A stretch of 54,319 nt of DNA from Hyphomonas chukchiensis (GCF_000682695.1 NZ_AWFG01000020.1:1-54319), one strand, 5' to 3'. Numbered from the stretch's first letter, positions 43,964 to 54,209 are shown. The notes: generated by a model from the letters alone, not told the origin. Translations and numbers: made by a program.

Positions 43964-45106
43964 TCAACCGACCTTGGTCGGCTCTGCAAGGACCTCACTC
44001 GTATGCTGACCAAGGGTGGGGGGGCCAGTACGCCCGCCCGGCCTGGTTCCATCAAAGCTTAGCGGCAGCATGACGTGTTCTATCTCTCCCCCACCGGGTA
44101 TTGTCCTTATGATATCGAGCGCTTTCGTTTGTTCGCTTTCCAGCATTTCCTTGACATTATTGACGGGAGCACAAGGCACGCCCACTGCATCAATCGCCGT
44201 GAGCCAATGCTCCATGGTTTCCTTTTTTATCTCGGTTGCAATCAGATCATTCAGCTCTTGTCGGTTTGCAAATCTATCTCCATTGGAAACAAATCGCGCA
44301 TCTGTCGCCCATTGGGACTGCCCAAGTACTCCGCAAAGCTTTTGAAACAATGAGTCGTTTCCGGCCGCGACGATCAGATACCTCCCATCAGAAGCTGCGT
44401 AGGCCTGATAGGGAGCTATTCCCGCCTGCCCGGTGCCCATAGGCTTGGCAACCTCGCCTGTTGCAGAATAGCGCGACACATAGCCCATCATCCAGGTTAT
44501 CGCCGTCTCGAGCAACGAAACATCGACGGTCGCGCCGACACCTGTCTCCCGTTTTCGCATGAGGGCGCACAAGATACCGATAACCGCCCACATGCCGGTA
44601 CCCAGATCCACAATCGACGGTCCGACGCGGACGGGTGGCCTCCCCTCTTCTCCGACGACACTCATTATGCCGGCAAATGCCTGCATCAGCGGATCATATC
44701 CTGGCCGCCGCGCAAAGGGACCGTCCTTCCCGAAAGCGCCGAGATTGCAAAAGACCAAGCCCGGCTTCAGATCCCTGAAGTATTCCGCACCCATCCCTAT
44801 TTCGTCCAAGTGGCCGGGTCGAAGATTTTGCAGAACAACATCTGCCCTTTCACTCACGAGCCGCCTCAGGCTTTCTCGATCGGAGTTCTTCCTCAAGTCC
44901 AGAACGACTGACTTCTTGTTCCGATTTGCCGATGGAAAGGCGGTGTATGGTGGCCCCCATTTTCGCGCATCATCGCCCTGAGCACGCTCAACCTTGATAA
45001 CTTCGGCGCCAAGATCCCCCAGAATCTGGCCCGCGAAAGGGGCCGCCAGACTTCCGCCAATCTCGATCACAACGATGCCTGACAATGGATAGGTATTGGA
45101 ACTCAT
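43964..45106 (-). CDS. CaiB/BaiF family CoA-transferase (class III)
   Basis: 380 aa. N-terminal LSGIVVIEIGGSLAAPFAGQILGDLGAEVIKVE, catalytic Asp in the GYDPLMQAFAGIMSV segment, and LGQHTSEVL at the C terminus. Transfers CoA between acyl-CoA and acid via an enzyme anhydride/thioester, without ATP. ATG at 45106 has GGAGTG upstream; the 16-codon extension is rejected. Begins the operon with hydratase, ACAD, PrpD and HMGL-like gene; the 116-base gap to the preceding oxidoreductase may hold a promoter. An in-frame G7 tract near 44017 is intact here. Confidence 0.93.
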   Translation of the reverse strand: MSSNTYPLSGIVVIEIGGSLAAPFAGQILGDLGAEVIKVERAQGDDARKWGPPYTAFPSANRNKKSVVLDLRKNSDRESLRRLVSERADVVLQNLRPGHLDEIGMGAEYFRDLKPGLVFCNLGAFGKDGPFARRPGYDPLMQAFAGIMSVVGEEGRPPVRVGPSIVDLGTGMWAVIGILCALMRKRETGVGATVDVSLLETAITWMMGYVSRYSATGEVAKPMGTGQAGIAPYQAYAASDGRYLIVAAGNDSLFQKLCGVLGQSQWATDARFVSNGDRFANRQELNDLIATEIKKETMEHWLTAIDAVGVPCAPVNNVKEMLESEQTKALDIIRTIPGGGEIEHVMLPLSFDGTRPGGRTGPPTLGQHTSEVLAEPTKVG

Positions 45107-45222
45107 CTTATCACTCCGAATTTTTTTCCGCGCGGACAGGCGGTCATTATCCATCTATATATCTAGACGATTTTGTCTGACAATAATGACCATTCTCGAA
45201 ACATGCAAGCCGAACTTGCCAA

Positions 45223-48200
45223 TTACGCAACCGCGTGGATTGACGAGACTTTCTTATCAAGCGCGACAATCAACTCTCTTTGGCGCTCGCGTGCCAAGCG
45301 GATACTCTCGTCCTTGACGTGCCCATATCCCCGTATCCGTGATGGTACATCCGCAAGCTTGCATGATACCGAATAGTTATCCGTCAGGTTCGCAAGCAGC
45401 TTCTTGATGAGCGCCTCGTACTCATCGACCAGTGCGCGCTCAGTCCGACGCTCATCCGTGTGGCCGAATGGATCAGCCCAGGTGCCACGAAGTATCTTGA
45501 GCTTCGCGAGCAGGGGAAATACCCGGAACATCCATGGCCCGAACATTCTCTTCTTGAGTTGACCGGTCGCCTTGTCCCGCCTTGAGAACAAGGGTGGCGC
45601 CAGGTGGACCTTCAGCTTGAAATCGCCTTGAAATTGCTGTCGCAACTTTTCTCGGAACTCCGGCGCACTGTAGAGACGCGCCACTTCGTACTCATCCTTG
45701 TAAGCCATCAACTTGTAAAAGTTCGTGGCAACTGACCTTGAGAATTGCCCTTGGAAAGCCCCCTCGGGATCTGCGGCGCATGCCGCGTCAGCCAAGGCCC
45801 TGTAACGATCCGCATACGCTCTGTCCTGGTAGACCTCAAGCTCAAGCGCCCGTCGATCGACCATGGCCTGTGTCGACAAATTCAGGTCTTGCTCAGGTGC
45901 CAGCGAAGGCTTCAGCAGGGCCGATATTTTCTCAGGATCATGCGCAGCCAGCCTTCCCCATGCGAAAGTCTCCTTGTTGGCCTGGATTGCGACTCCATTC
46001 AGCTCGATAGCCTGCTCGATCGCTGAAAGCCTGAGGGGCACAAGTCCTTTCTGCCACGCGTACCCCAGCATGAAGACATTGGTTGCGATTGCGTCCCCCA
46101 TAAGCGCCGATGCAATGGCCGTCGCATTCACGAAATCGACGTTTCCTCCAATCGCCTGGGCAAGGGACTGGCGCATGCGAGACGTTTGAAAATCCATGTC
46201 ATTGTCTCGAACAAAGTCTGACGTGGGCTGGAGATGCTCGTTTACCACCGCCCTCGTCGTCTCTGGATTGTAGCAGGATAGCGCAGCCTGGCTTCCCGCC
46301 ACCACAATGTCACACCCAATCAGCAGATCGGCCCGACCTCTGCCAATGCGTACGGAGTGAAGCTCCTCCGGGTCAGGTCCAAGCCGTACATGACTCATCA
46401 CAGCGCCATTTTTTTGGGCGAATCCGGTATTGTCGAGCACAGAGCAGCCCAGTCCGTCCATGTGAGCGGCCATTCCGAGCAACGCGCCGACCGTAATGAC
46501 CCCAGTGCCCCCAATACCGGTAATCAAGATGTCGTAGCTCTGATCCAGCACTGGAATCGATGGGAAGGGTATTTCGGCAAAGAGTTCATCCCCCTGCCCG
46601 ACCTGCGCTTTAGGCGCCTTTCTAAGGTCACCGCCAAACACAGTTACAAAACTGGGACAGAATCCATTTGCACAGGAATAGTCCTTGTTGCAGTCCGACT
46701 GGTCGATTTGCCGTTTTCGACCATACTCCGTCTCCAAGGGCTTTACTGCGACACAATTGGACTTCACTGAGCAGTCTCCACATCCTTCACAGACCCGGTC
46801 GTTGATAAAGATTCGTTTGGGAGGGTCGGGATATAGCCCGCGCTTCCGACGGCGCCGCTTTTCAGCGGCGCAGGTCTGATCGTATATCAATACGGTCAAG
46901 CCCCGCACTTCGCGCAGATCCTTTTGCACCGTATCAAGATCATCGCGATGCCGAACAACCGTCCCGGGCGCAAATTCAGCGCCAGCACCATATTTGTCTG
47001 GTTCATCTGTTACAATATATATTTTTTTTGCGCCCTCCGCGGATACTTGTCTCGTAATCTGCGGAACTGTCAGGGGCGCATCGTGAGGCTGCCCGCCCGT
47101 CATTGCGACGGCATCGTTATATAAGATCTTGTAGGTGATGTTTACATTGGATGCAGCCGCAGCGCGAACCGCCAGGAGACCGGAATGGTTGTAGGTTCCG
47201 TCGCCCAGATTCTGGAAAATATGCTCATCACCGCTGAACGGCGCCTGGCCGATCCAGTTCGCTCCCTCCCCCCCCATTTGGGTTATTGTCGATGTCCGCT
47301 TCTCGGGGACAAACATTGCCATACCATGGCAACCGATTCCGGCTCCCGCACGACTGCCTTCCGGAAGATTTGTGGAAGTATTGTGCGGACAACCTGAACA
47401 GAAAAATGGCGTGCGTGTCAGACTGACCACCTGGCCGCTTGTCGGCTGAGCCAAGTCAGCCAGCACACCAGCGGCGGCTCGTACTGCCGCATCGTCGGAA
47501 ATCCGAAGAATTCGGTCCGCCAGAACCAGTCCAATTGCCAGCGGATCAAGCTCGCCTGTCTCGGGCAGTAATTCGCGCCCCAGTTCGTCCAGCTTTCCAA
47601 CGACGATCGGGCGGCGCGGGAGATTGCATAGCGCCTTCATCAGCTGGTCTTCGATTAGGGAGCGCTTCTCCTCGACCACGACCACTTCCTCGAGACCATC
47701 GACAAAGCGCTTTATCCCCTCCGTTTCCAAGGGCCAGGTCATCCCGACCTTGTAAATCGAAATCCCGAGTTCGCGCGCACGGGCCTCATCAATACCCAGA
47801 TCAGACATCGCCTGACGAACATCAAGATACGCCTTGCCGGTTGTCACGACGCCCAATCGAGCCCCCGGCGAGTTCCAGACCGATCGGTCAAACGGGTTTG
47901 CTCGCGCGAATGCAGCGACAGCTTTCAACTTAGCCCCCACCAACCGCCGCTCCTGTTCGACTGTCGGATCGGGTGAACGAATACCAAGGCCGCCCTCCGG
48001 AGGCACGAAGTCAGTGGGCAGGACAATTGTCACCCTTTCCGGGTCGACGGAAATCGAAGCGCTGCTCTCGACAGTTTCTGCCACAGCCTTGAAACCTACC
48101 CAGCAGCCGGAATATCGGGACAGGGCGAAGCCCATCAGACCAAAATCCACATACTCCTGGACACTCGAAGGATTGATGACCGGGATCATTGCCGCGATCA

Positions 48201-48699
48201 TCACTTGTTCGCTCTGGTTCACGAGCGTTGACGAAACGCCCCCGTGATCGTCCCCCAGAATTGCTAGAACACCACCATACGAACTGGTTCCGGCGGAATT
48301 CGCATGCTTTAACGCATCAAGTGATCGATCGACACCCGGCGCCTTGCCATACCAGATTCCGAATACACCATCCACTTTGGCCCCCGGAAAGAGGTTTACC
48401 TGCTGACTGCCCCATACCGCAGTAGCCGCAAGTTCTTCATTTACGCCCGGTTCAAAATGAATGTTCTCGGCTTCCAACAGTTTCTTGGCAGCCCATAATG
48501 CCTGATCGTAGCCACCAAGGGGGGAGCCCCGATATCCCGATATGAATCCCCCCGTATTCAACCCGTTGGCCTTGTCCCGGCTACGCTGGATCAACGGCAA
48601 ACGCACCAGAGCCTGAATACCCGTCAAATAGATCCGCCCTTCAGATGACTTGTATTTATCATCGAGTGACACATGCCCGGGGGCGCCTGCATTTATCAT
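45223..48699 (-). CDS. Indolepyruvate:ferredoxin oxidoreductase family protein (fused IorA-IorB)
   Basis: 1158 aa, full-length aerobic proteobacterial fusion. Order: pyrimidine/core TPP domains (about 20-600; CSGCPHNTSTN, GDGTYNHSGLLA), a [4Fe-4S]-type Cys cluster CEGCGDCSVKSNCVAV (about 635) with a second Cys group SDCNKDYSCANGFCPSFV, then the gamma domain ITGIGGTGVITVG (about 730) and a DUF6537-like C terminus. It oxidatively decarboxylates aryl or branched 2-oxoacids to acyl-CoA, reducing ferredoxin. AGGAAG before the ATG. A G8 tract near 47268-47275 is intact. Upstream of, and same strand as, the CaiB operon. The 2-oxoacid may be made by the 2-hydroxyacid oxidase (speculative). Confidence 0.95.
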   Translation of the reverse strand: MINAGAPGHVSLDDKYKSSEGRIYLTGIQALVRLPLIQRSRDKANGLNTGGFISGYRGSPLGGYDQALWAAKKLLEAENIHFEPGVNEELAATAVWGSQQVNLFPGAKVDGVFGIWYGKAPGVDRSLDALKHANSAGTSSYGGVLAILGDDHGGVSSTLVNQSEQVMIAAMIPVINPSSVQEYVDFGLMGFALSRYSGCWVGFKAVAETVESSASISVDPERVTIVLPTDFVPPEGGLGIRSPDPTVEQERRLVGAKLKAVAAFARANPFDRSVWNSPGARLGVVTTGKAYLDVRQAMSDLGIDEARARELGISIYKVGMTWPLETEGIKRFVDGLEEVVVVEEKRSLIEDQLMKALCNLPRRPIVVGKLDELGRELLPETGELDPLAIGLVLADRILRISDDAAVRAAAGVLADLAQPTSGQVVSLTRTPFFCSGCPHNTSTNLPEGSRAGAGIGCHGMAMFVPEKRTSTITQMGGEGANWIGQAPFSGDEHIFQNLGDGTYNHSGLLAVRAAAASNVNITYKILYNDAVAMTGGQPHDAPLTVPQITRQVSAEGAKKIYIVTDEPDKYGAGAEFAPGTVVRHRDDLDTVQKDLREVRGLTVLIYDQTCAAEKRRRRKRGLYPDPPKRIFINDRVCEGCGDCSVKSNCVAVKPLETEYGRKRQIDQSDCNKDYSCANGFCPSFVTVFGGDLRKAPKAQVGQGDELFAEIPFPSIPVLDQSYDILITGIGGTGVITVGALLGMAAHMDGLGCSVLDNTGFAQKNGAVMSHVRLGPDPEELHSVRIGRGRADLLIGCDIVVAGSQAALSCYNPETTRAVVNEHLQPTSDFVRDNDMDFQTSRMRQSLAQAIGGNVDFVNATAIASALMGDAIATNVFMLGYAWQKGLVPLRLSAIEQAIELNGVAIQANKETFAWGRLAAHDPEKISALLKPSLAPEQDLNLSTQAMVDRRALELEVYQDRAYADRYRALADAACAADPEGAFQGQFSRSVATNFYKLMAYKDEYEVARLYSAPEFREKLRQQFQGDFKLKVHLAPPLFSRRDKATGQLKKRMFGPWMFRVFPLLAKLKILRGTWADPFGHTDERRTERALVDEYEALIKKLLANLTDNYSVSCKLADVPSRIRGYGHVKDESIRLARERQRELIVALDKKVSSIHAVA

Positions 48700-49577
48700 G
48701 AATCTTCCTATCTGATCTTGCGCCCCGACCCGAGTTCATCCGCGACACCTAACGCTCCCGAATAGCGATCAAGCTATTCTGATTCAGGCCGCAGATGTCT
48801 TTTCACTCCGGGGCAGGCGCTGTCGCCAAGTTTCCCATTAAATATGAATAGTACCATTATGTTGTACGAAACTGTCCTACATTGCAAGAATGATTCCCTG
48901 TCCCTTTTTGGCACGGCCCGCAACCGCCGGAAGATGCGGCCTCCCGCATCCAATGCCTGCCGGAGGCTGCATACGCCTTCACCCCGGGTAGCGGCATGTC
49001 CCCGAATCGTCTGTCGCCGATTACCGGGCACAGTATCTGGCCTGGAACTCGGTAACCCGATGTGAATGGGGTTCTGGCCTCAGGGCCGTCGATCACTCAC
49101 CCCAAGAATTGAAAGGGCCGATCAAACAAGTGTGCCATTACCAACCGATCGACGCATGCAATCGCTCCGCTCAGGCTGCCTATGCGTCGGACTGTCGGCC
49201 CGGCATTTTGCCGCCATTGAGCGCTCAGGATGCGCCTCGCATCATTCCGCAGCGCCTGATTACGCGTGCAGCACGTTTCTGAGGCAAGAGATTGCGCGAT
49301 GACAACTCCGCCAAACACTCCCCACAGCACATTCAGGTCGTGCGACGGCTCTCCTGGAAACTATGACAGTGCACGCCAGGCAGTTCGCGATCCGTGGTGA
49401 CAATAACGACCGTTCAATTGTTGCAAGTCCTGCGTCCTTGACCAAGGAACAAGGGGGCTTGGCGAGGTCACCGAGCACGCCGCCGCCCTGCGAGAAGAGC
49501 TCAGCGCTCGTGCGAACGCAAAGCCCCCCCCCCTCGGGAAGGAGCTCCTCCGCAAAGACTTCAGGCGGACAACTTCC
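48700..49577. promoter_or_regulatory. Large gap before the indolepyruvate oxidoreductase
   Basis: About 880 bases without an assignable gene. The proximal part contains CTGTCCTACAT at 48872-48882 (core TGT-CCT-ACA) next to TTGTACGA (48862-48869), about 175 bases before the oxidoreductase start. The distal part holds a C10 run (49524-49533) next to the CoA-transferase stop. Short ORFs on both strands do not look like proteins; a decayed gene is possible. Confidence 0.5.
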
Positions 49578-50795
49578 TTAGACCACGCCGCGCTCCTTGA
49601 GTTCCATTAGCTCGGCGTTCGATACCCCACATAGCCTATTCAGTATTTCTTCCGTGTGCTCACTTAGTGTTGGCGCAAAACGGGTTTCAAGCTTGTCCGT
49701 CTCATCGAATCTTAGTGGACTGTTGGGCAGAACCACGCGTCCAAGGCGCGGATGATCCACCCATTCAAGCATCCCCCGCTCGTGCATATGCGGATCATTT
49801 AGGACCTCGCTTATCGTCCGCACCGGCGCGCTCGGGACCTTGTGGCTTTTCGTCTTCTCAAACAGGTCAGCCATGGATTGCTGGGAAGTCCAAGCTTCAA
49901 TGAGCGCGTCCGTCTCGTCCATGTTGCAAACACGGCTTGCGTTTGTCGCAAATTTTGGATCGTCTATCAGATCTGGCCGCTCCATCAGGTTTGCCAATGC
50001 GCGCCAGTGATTTTCCTTGACGCAGATGATCGCGACATAACCGTCCAAAGAACGATAGACATTATACGGAGCAATTGCAAGACCGCTATGTCGGTTTCCG
50101 GTTCTTAGAGACATGGACGGGTCCTTGCCATGAAACATACCGAGTATCGAGGCGAGCGTCGGAAACACCGTCTCTTGCATAGCAACCTCGACAAGCCGTC
50201 CGTGACCGGTCCGCGCGCGCTCTACAAGAGCCGTCATGACGCCAGCGTAAAGATGTGTGCCCCCGAGAAAATCGGCAATGGCCGGCCCCGCTTTCATCGG
50301 AGGACCGTCAGGCATGCCTGTAACACTCATAATTCCCGAAACCGCTTGTATCGTCAGATCCATTGCCAGGCCATCTCTGTCTCGACCCGAGATTCCATAG
50401 CCAGTCGCAGTCGCGTAGATGAGGCGTGGATTGACCTGCCGGAGAACCTCCCACCCGATTCCAAGCCTGTCCATCACACCCGGGGCGAAATTTTCCAGAA
50501 CAACATCCGCATCCGATACGAGTTGCATGAAGAGCTCACGCCCGCGGCTCGTCTTCAGATTGAGCGTAATCCCCTTCTTGTTTGCGTTGAGCATCTCGAA
50601 AGGCAGCATCGCACCTTCATTGATTTCCGCTCGCGACCGTGCGGATTCGCCTTCCGGCGACTCGACTTTTATGACCTCTGCCCCAGCCTTTGCCATTAGA
50701 AACGTTGCGTACGGACCCTGATAGACTTGACCGAGGTCAATAACTCTCAGACCCGCCAGGGGTAGATTTTTTGCATTTTGCTTGTCTGTGGCCAT
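49578..50795 (-). CDS. CaiB/BaiF family CoA-transferase, second copy
   Basis: 405 aa. GLRVIDLGQVYQGPYATFLMAKAGAEVIKVE N-terminal domain, catalytic Asp in GLAMDLTIQAVSGIMSVTG, and the C-terminal LSEHTEEIL. Class III CoA-transferase; donor and acceptor unknown. AGGAAAG precedes the ATG. Divergent from the IclR gene at 51396, with a 600-base gap, which makes IclR its probable regulator. About as similar in layout to the copy at 43964 as the family norm; not a recent duplicate. Confidence 0.93.
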   Translation of the reverse strand: MATDKQNAKNLPLAGLRVIDLGQVYQGPYATFLMAKAGAEVIKVESPEGESARSRAEINEGAMLPFEMLNANKKGITLNLKTSRGRELFMQLVSDADVVLENFAPGVMDRLGIGWEVLRQVNPRLIYATATGYGISGRDRDGLAMDLTIQAVSGIMSVTGMPDGPPMKAGPAIADFLGGTHLYAGVMTALVERARTGHGRLVEVAMQETVFPTLASILGMFHGKDPSMSLRTGNRHSGLAIAPYNVYRSLDGYVAIICVKENHWRALANLMERPDLIDDPKFATNASRVCNMDETDALIEAWTSQQSMADLFEKTKSHKVPSAPVRTISEVLNDPHMHERGMLEWVDHPRLGRVVLPNSPLRFDETDKLETRFAPTLSEHTEEILNRLCGVSNAELMELKERGVV

Positions 50796-51395
50796 TTCGC
50801 CGCTTTCCTGAAAACTGTGCTGCTCATGACGTTAGCTCACAAATAGGTGTTCTGCAATTTAGAAAACAGTTCCGAATATTTCCTTTGAGGCCATTGGCAT
50901 TCCGCAGGTCAAGTTTGGAACTTGGGTCCGTTCCAATCACAGGTTTGATCGCCCCCGTCCGGAAACCTAAGGCTCACCGCCGCACCCTCGCCCAGTTCGC
51001 CCCGGGGCCTGGAGGGCATGTCTCCTCCATAGCTCCAGCGATGATGAAGAAACCAGATGAATACCCTGCAATGTATTGAAATCCTGCTGCCAGGAACGCA
51101 AACAGGCATGAATGATTGCAGCCACGACGTCCGGACTGCCGGGCAATTAACTTGCATCCGACCCAAGTCTTCCACACAAAAGCGATTTCTTGAGCGTTGT
51201 GTTGAATTGCCCCATGATGTTCGCTATCATGGAATAGTGTTCGACTATGTGAGCTACTCTCGACCCTTGGGCAAGATTTAACCCTTCATACGCCGAAGAT
51301 CACGTGCGTGTTTGAAAGCGGCCTCAGTTCTAATTGAGAATGCAGGGACTCATCGACGGGGTTTACGTATAAAAGGACGAAGGATTTCTGAATAC
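50796..51395. promoter_or_regulatory. Divergent CaiB / IclR promoter region
   Basis: 600 bases between the minus CoA-transferase and plus IclR genes. The ribosome site GAAGGA at about 51379 fixes the IclR ATG. No strong dyad was noticed; IclR operators are often weak palindromes. No coding frame is convincing. Confidence 0.4.
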
Positions 51396-52241
51396 ATGGT
51401 GAAAACGAAGCTGTCGGCGACTTTGGATATAGCACTACCCGAAGATGAAGAGTCTTCGGCTTCAACGCGAATGGATACAACCCTGGTTAAGGGCTTGTCT
51501 GTCTTGATTGCGCTCGCTGAATCAAATTCGCCATTGGGCGTATCGGCTTTGAGTTCAGAGCTGGGCTACGGAAAAAGCAATATTCATCGCCTCCTGAATA
51601 CCCTCCTTGAGATGGGATTTGTGGCACAGGAAGATGACACGCGGCGATATAAGGCAACCTTGAAGCTCTGGGAGCTCGGGTCCGTCGTCATCGACCGGCA
51701 CATGCTCCGGCGCGCAGCCAGACCGACGATAAGAGACATCAACTCAGAGACAGGCAACAGCGTCTTCGTCACAACGCTCTCGGGAACAGATATACTTTAT
51801 ATTGAGAAGGCAGAGTCAGTTCAGGGTCCCCGCTCTTCCACAAGGGCGGGCCTCAGAGTGCCCGCAGCCTTTACGGCGGCGGGCAAGGTGCTGCTTGCAC
51901 ACCAGCGTGATCCAATCGCGCTGCTAGATCATATCCTCAAGACTGTTCCCAATGCTTCAGCCCTGGATCGCAAGGCGCTCGTCAAGGAATTTGAGGAAAT
52001 CAGGTCTTTGGGCTACGCCATTTCCCGAGGAGGCTGGACGAGGGGATTCAATTCGGTCGCGGTGGTGATACCGCAATTGCAGGGCCCTAACGAGCAAGGC
52101 TATCCACACTCGGCCTTGGGTATGGCATCAACTGACGAGTTCCTGAACACCTCAGACCCCAAAGAGGCCGTGCGCATTCTTACCGATGGTGCCCGCAGAA
52201 TTGCCGAACTGCTCGGTCCGTTAGGCACCGTTGTCTCCTGA
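51396..52241 (+). CDS. IclR-family transcriptional regulator
   Basis: 281 aa. N-terminal winged HTH (about 28-85: LVKGLSVLIALAESNSPLGV, GKSNIHRLLNTLLEMGFV) and the IclR ligand-binding domain (GLRVPAAFTAAGKVLLAH, ISRGGWTRGFNSVAVVIP). ATG at 51396 with GAAGGA upstream is preferred; the frame could extend to 51312 without a good ribosome site. Divergent from CaiB and near the thiolase at 52871, so it probably responds to an aromatic or organic acid and controls one of these. IclR proteins may activate or repress. Confidence 0.92.
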   Translation: MVKTKLSATLDIALPEDEESSASTRMDTTLVKGLSVLIALAESNSPLGVSALSSELGYGKSNIHRLLNTLLEMGFVAQEDDTRRYKATLKLWELGSVVIDRHMLRRAARPTIRDINSETGNSVFVTTLSGTDILYIEKAESVQGPRSSTRAGLRVPAAFTAAGKVLLAHQRDPIALLDHILKTVPNASALDRKALVKEFEEIRSLGYAISRGGWTRGFNSVAVVIPQLQGPNEQGYPHSALGMASTDEFLNTSDPKEAVRILTDGARRIAELLGPLGTVVS

Positions 52242-52870
52242 TCGGGAAGGCGAACAGGACCGCCCTCAGCTGGTCGCCTCTGAGTCAATCAGTCCCGAAC
52301 TAAAGTGCCCGCTCGATTCGTTTCCCGCGATCTGAATTTTGCGCGATGCAAAATTTCGACATGCGTTGCGAGATGCCGGCTAACGGATAGCTATGCTCAG
52401 GAGATATCTTTATCACTGATATGGAAACTTCTGGTTCGACCAGAAGGATCGACGCCGATTGGCAATTTCAGTTTTGTACCAGGCAAGACAACTGAAAGTA
52501 CCACAAATCCGGCGGTTGATGGTCTCCAGATACCGTTGCTGGCAGAACGTCGGCAGGCCCCAACCGCTCGGATACTAAGTGTGACCTTCAGCGACTGGGC
52601 TCGCCTGGAGATCGACTGGCGGAAGTATTGAACGCCGGACACACAAGAGAACGCGCACCTGCCATATTCATTCCGTCTTGCCTCACTCTGTCCTCGAAGC
52701 GTGGTCCGGAGTTCGGACTTCAGCTGATGCGTCGGGTACTGAAGCTGCCATCGCATTGTCATTCCTGGCTGGCGAACGCGAGAGTCGGGACTCTTGAACA
52801 CGTTGCGTCAAGATTCCCCGCGCTCCCGACTTTCAGGCTCGACGAGCCCGGACGCTGCTTCGTGCATTCT
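52242..52870. other. Non-coding gap between convergent IclR and thiolase
   Basis: About 630 bases. Two overlapping ORFs (52305-52631 plus and 52397-52801 minus) have no recognisable domain and are not called. No hairpin with T-run was found. Confidence 0.5.
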
Positions 52871-54043
52871 TCAAATCGCCTCAACGATCGTCACGTTCGC
52901 CATACCGCCACCCTCACACATGGTTTGCAGACCATAACGCAAACCGCGTGCATGAAGGGCGTGAACGAGCGTGGTCATGAGCTTGGTCCCCGATGCGCCG
53001 AGCGGGTGACCCAGCGCGATCGCCCCACCATTCACATTCAATTTTTCAGGATCTGCGCCCAGCGTTTCAAGCCATGCCATAGGCACAGAGGCAAATGCTT
53101 CATTCACCTCGTAGAGGTCGATCTCCGCCATGGATAGATTCCGGCGCGCCAGCGCCTTCTGCGTTGCAAAGATGGGCTCTTCAAGCATAATGACAGGATC
53201 GCCAGCCGTAACGAGCATGCTTACGATGCGCGCCTTCGGTTTTAATCCGTGCATCTTGATGGCCGCTTCATTCGCAATCAGCAGGCCGGAGGCGCCATCG
53301 CAAATCTGACTTGCATTCGCGGCAGTGATGGTTCCCCCTTCCATGAGTGTCCTGACGGATCCCATACGCTCGAGATCTGCGTCGTAGCGGATACCCTCGT
53401 CCCGATTATGCTGGACCGGACCATCGCTGCCCGTTACCTGCAAGGGTACAATTTCAGAGTTGAACGCGCCGGATTCCGTTGCTCGTGCTGCGCGTCGATG
53501 GCTTTCCAGCGCAAACCGGTCCATGTCGTCTCTGGTGAACCCGTATTTTTCTGCAATCATCTGCGCACCCTGAAACTGGCTGAATTCCTTGATGCCATAT
53601 TTGCGCTGGATTCGTTCGCTCCAGGGCCCATCTCCGATACCCGCTTTCGCGAACAAATCGATCGCCGAATTCATCGGCACCCGCGACATGCTTTCCACGC
53701 CAGCGGCAATCACCATGTCCTGCGTACCGGACATCACAGCCTGCGCCGCAAACTGTAACGCCTGCTGAGACGATCCGCACTGGCGATCTATCGTGACTGC
53801 CGGCACACTTTGGGGAAGTCTTGACGCAAGCACCGCATTACGGCCAAGCGCAGACGACTGCTCTCCCGCCTGGCTGACGCACCCCATGATGACATCTTCG
53901 ATTGCTGCGGGATCGACACCTGAACGATCAATCAGCGCGTTCAGGACCTCGCTCGCCATGTCCGCCGGATGCCAGCCCGAAAGCGCTCCATTGCGGCGAC
54001 CTCCTGCGGTCCTTGCTGATTCAATTATATAGGCGTCCGGCAT
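52871..54043 (-). CDS. Acetyl-CoA C-acyltransferase (true thiolase)
   Basis: 390 aa, FadA/AtoB length. All catalytic residues present: Cys89 in DRQCGSSQQA, His346 in ALGHPLGASG, Cys376 in MCEGGGMAN. Catalyses thiolytic cleavage of 3-oxoacyl-CoA (or the reverse), in contrast to the two Cys-less thiolase-fold proteins in the window. GAAGGAG precedes the ATG. Would serve acetoacetyl-CoA made by acetoacetyl-CoA synthetase, or a 3-oxo chain from the MFE-2 pair. Confidence 0.95.
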   Translation of the reverse strand: MPDAYIIESARTAGGRRNGALSGWHPADMASEVLNALIDRSGVDPAAIEDVIMGCVSQAGEQSSALGRNAVLASRLPQSVPAVTIDRQCGSSQQALQFAAQAVMSGTQDMVIAAGVESMSRVPMNSAIDLFAKAGIGDGPWSERIQRKYGIKEFSQFQGAQMIAEKYGFTRDDMDRFALESHRRAARATESGAFNSEIVPLQVTGSDGPVQHNRDEGIRYDADLERMGSVRTLMEGGTITAANASQICDGASGLLIANEAAIKMHGLKPKARIVSMLVTAGDPVIMLEEPIFATQKALARRNLSMAEIDLYEVNEAFASVPMAWLETLGADPEKLNVNGGAIALGHPLGASGTKLMTTLVHALHARGLRYGLQTMCEGGGMANVTIVEAI

Positions 54044-54209
54044 CTCTCTTACTCCTTCAAAAAATGGTTGTTTGAATTATTACGGGCGTCACGACTGTAT
54101 GCGTCCCGGCTGAACTGATATTTTGCGAGTTCGCACCCGCTGTTTGAATGCTGATTTGCAGACCGAATTTGTCTTTCTACTGACTTTTTCATGTCGGCGC
54201 GCAATCATA

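Noticed and set aside
52397..52801. 134-codon minus-strand ORF between IclR and thiolase
   Set aside because: Not recognisable and overlapped by an equally unconvincing plus-strand ORF.
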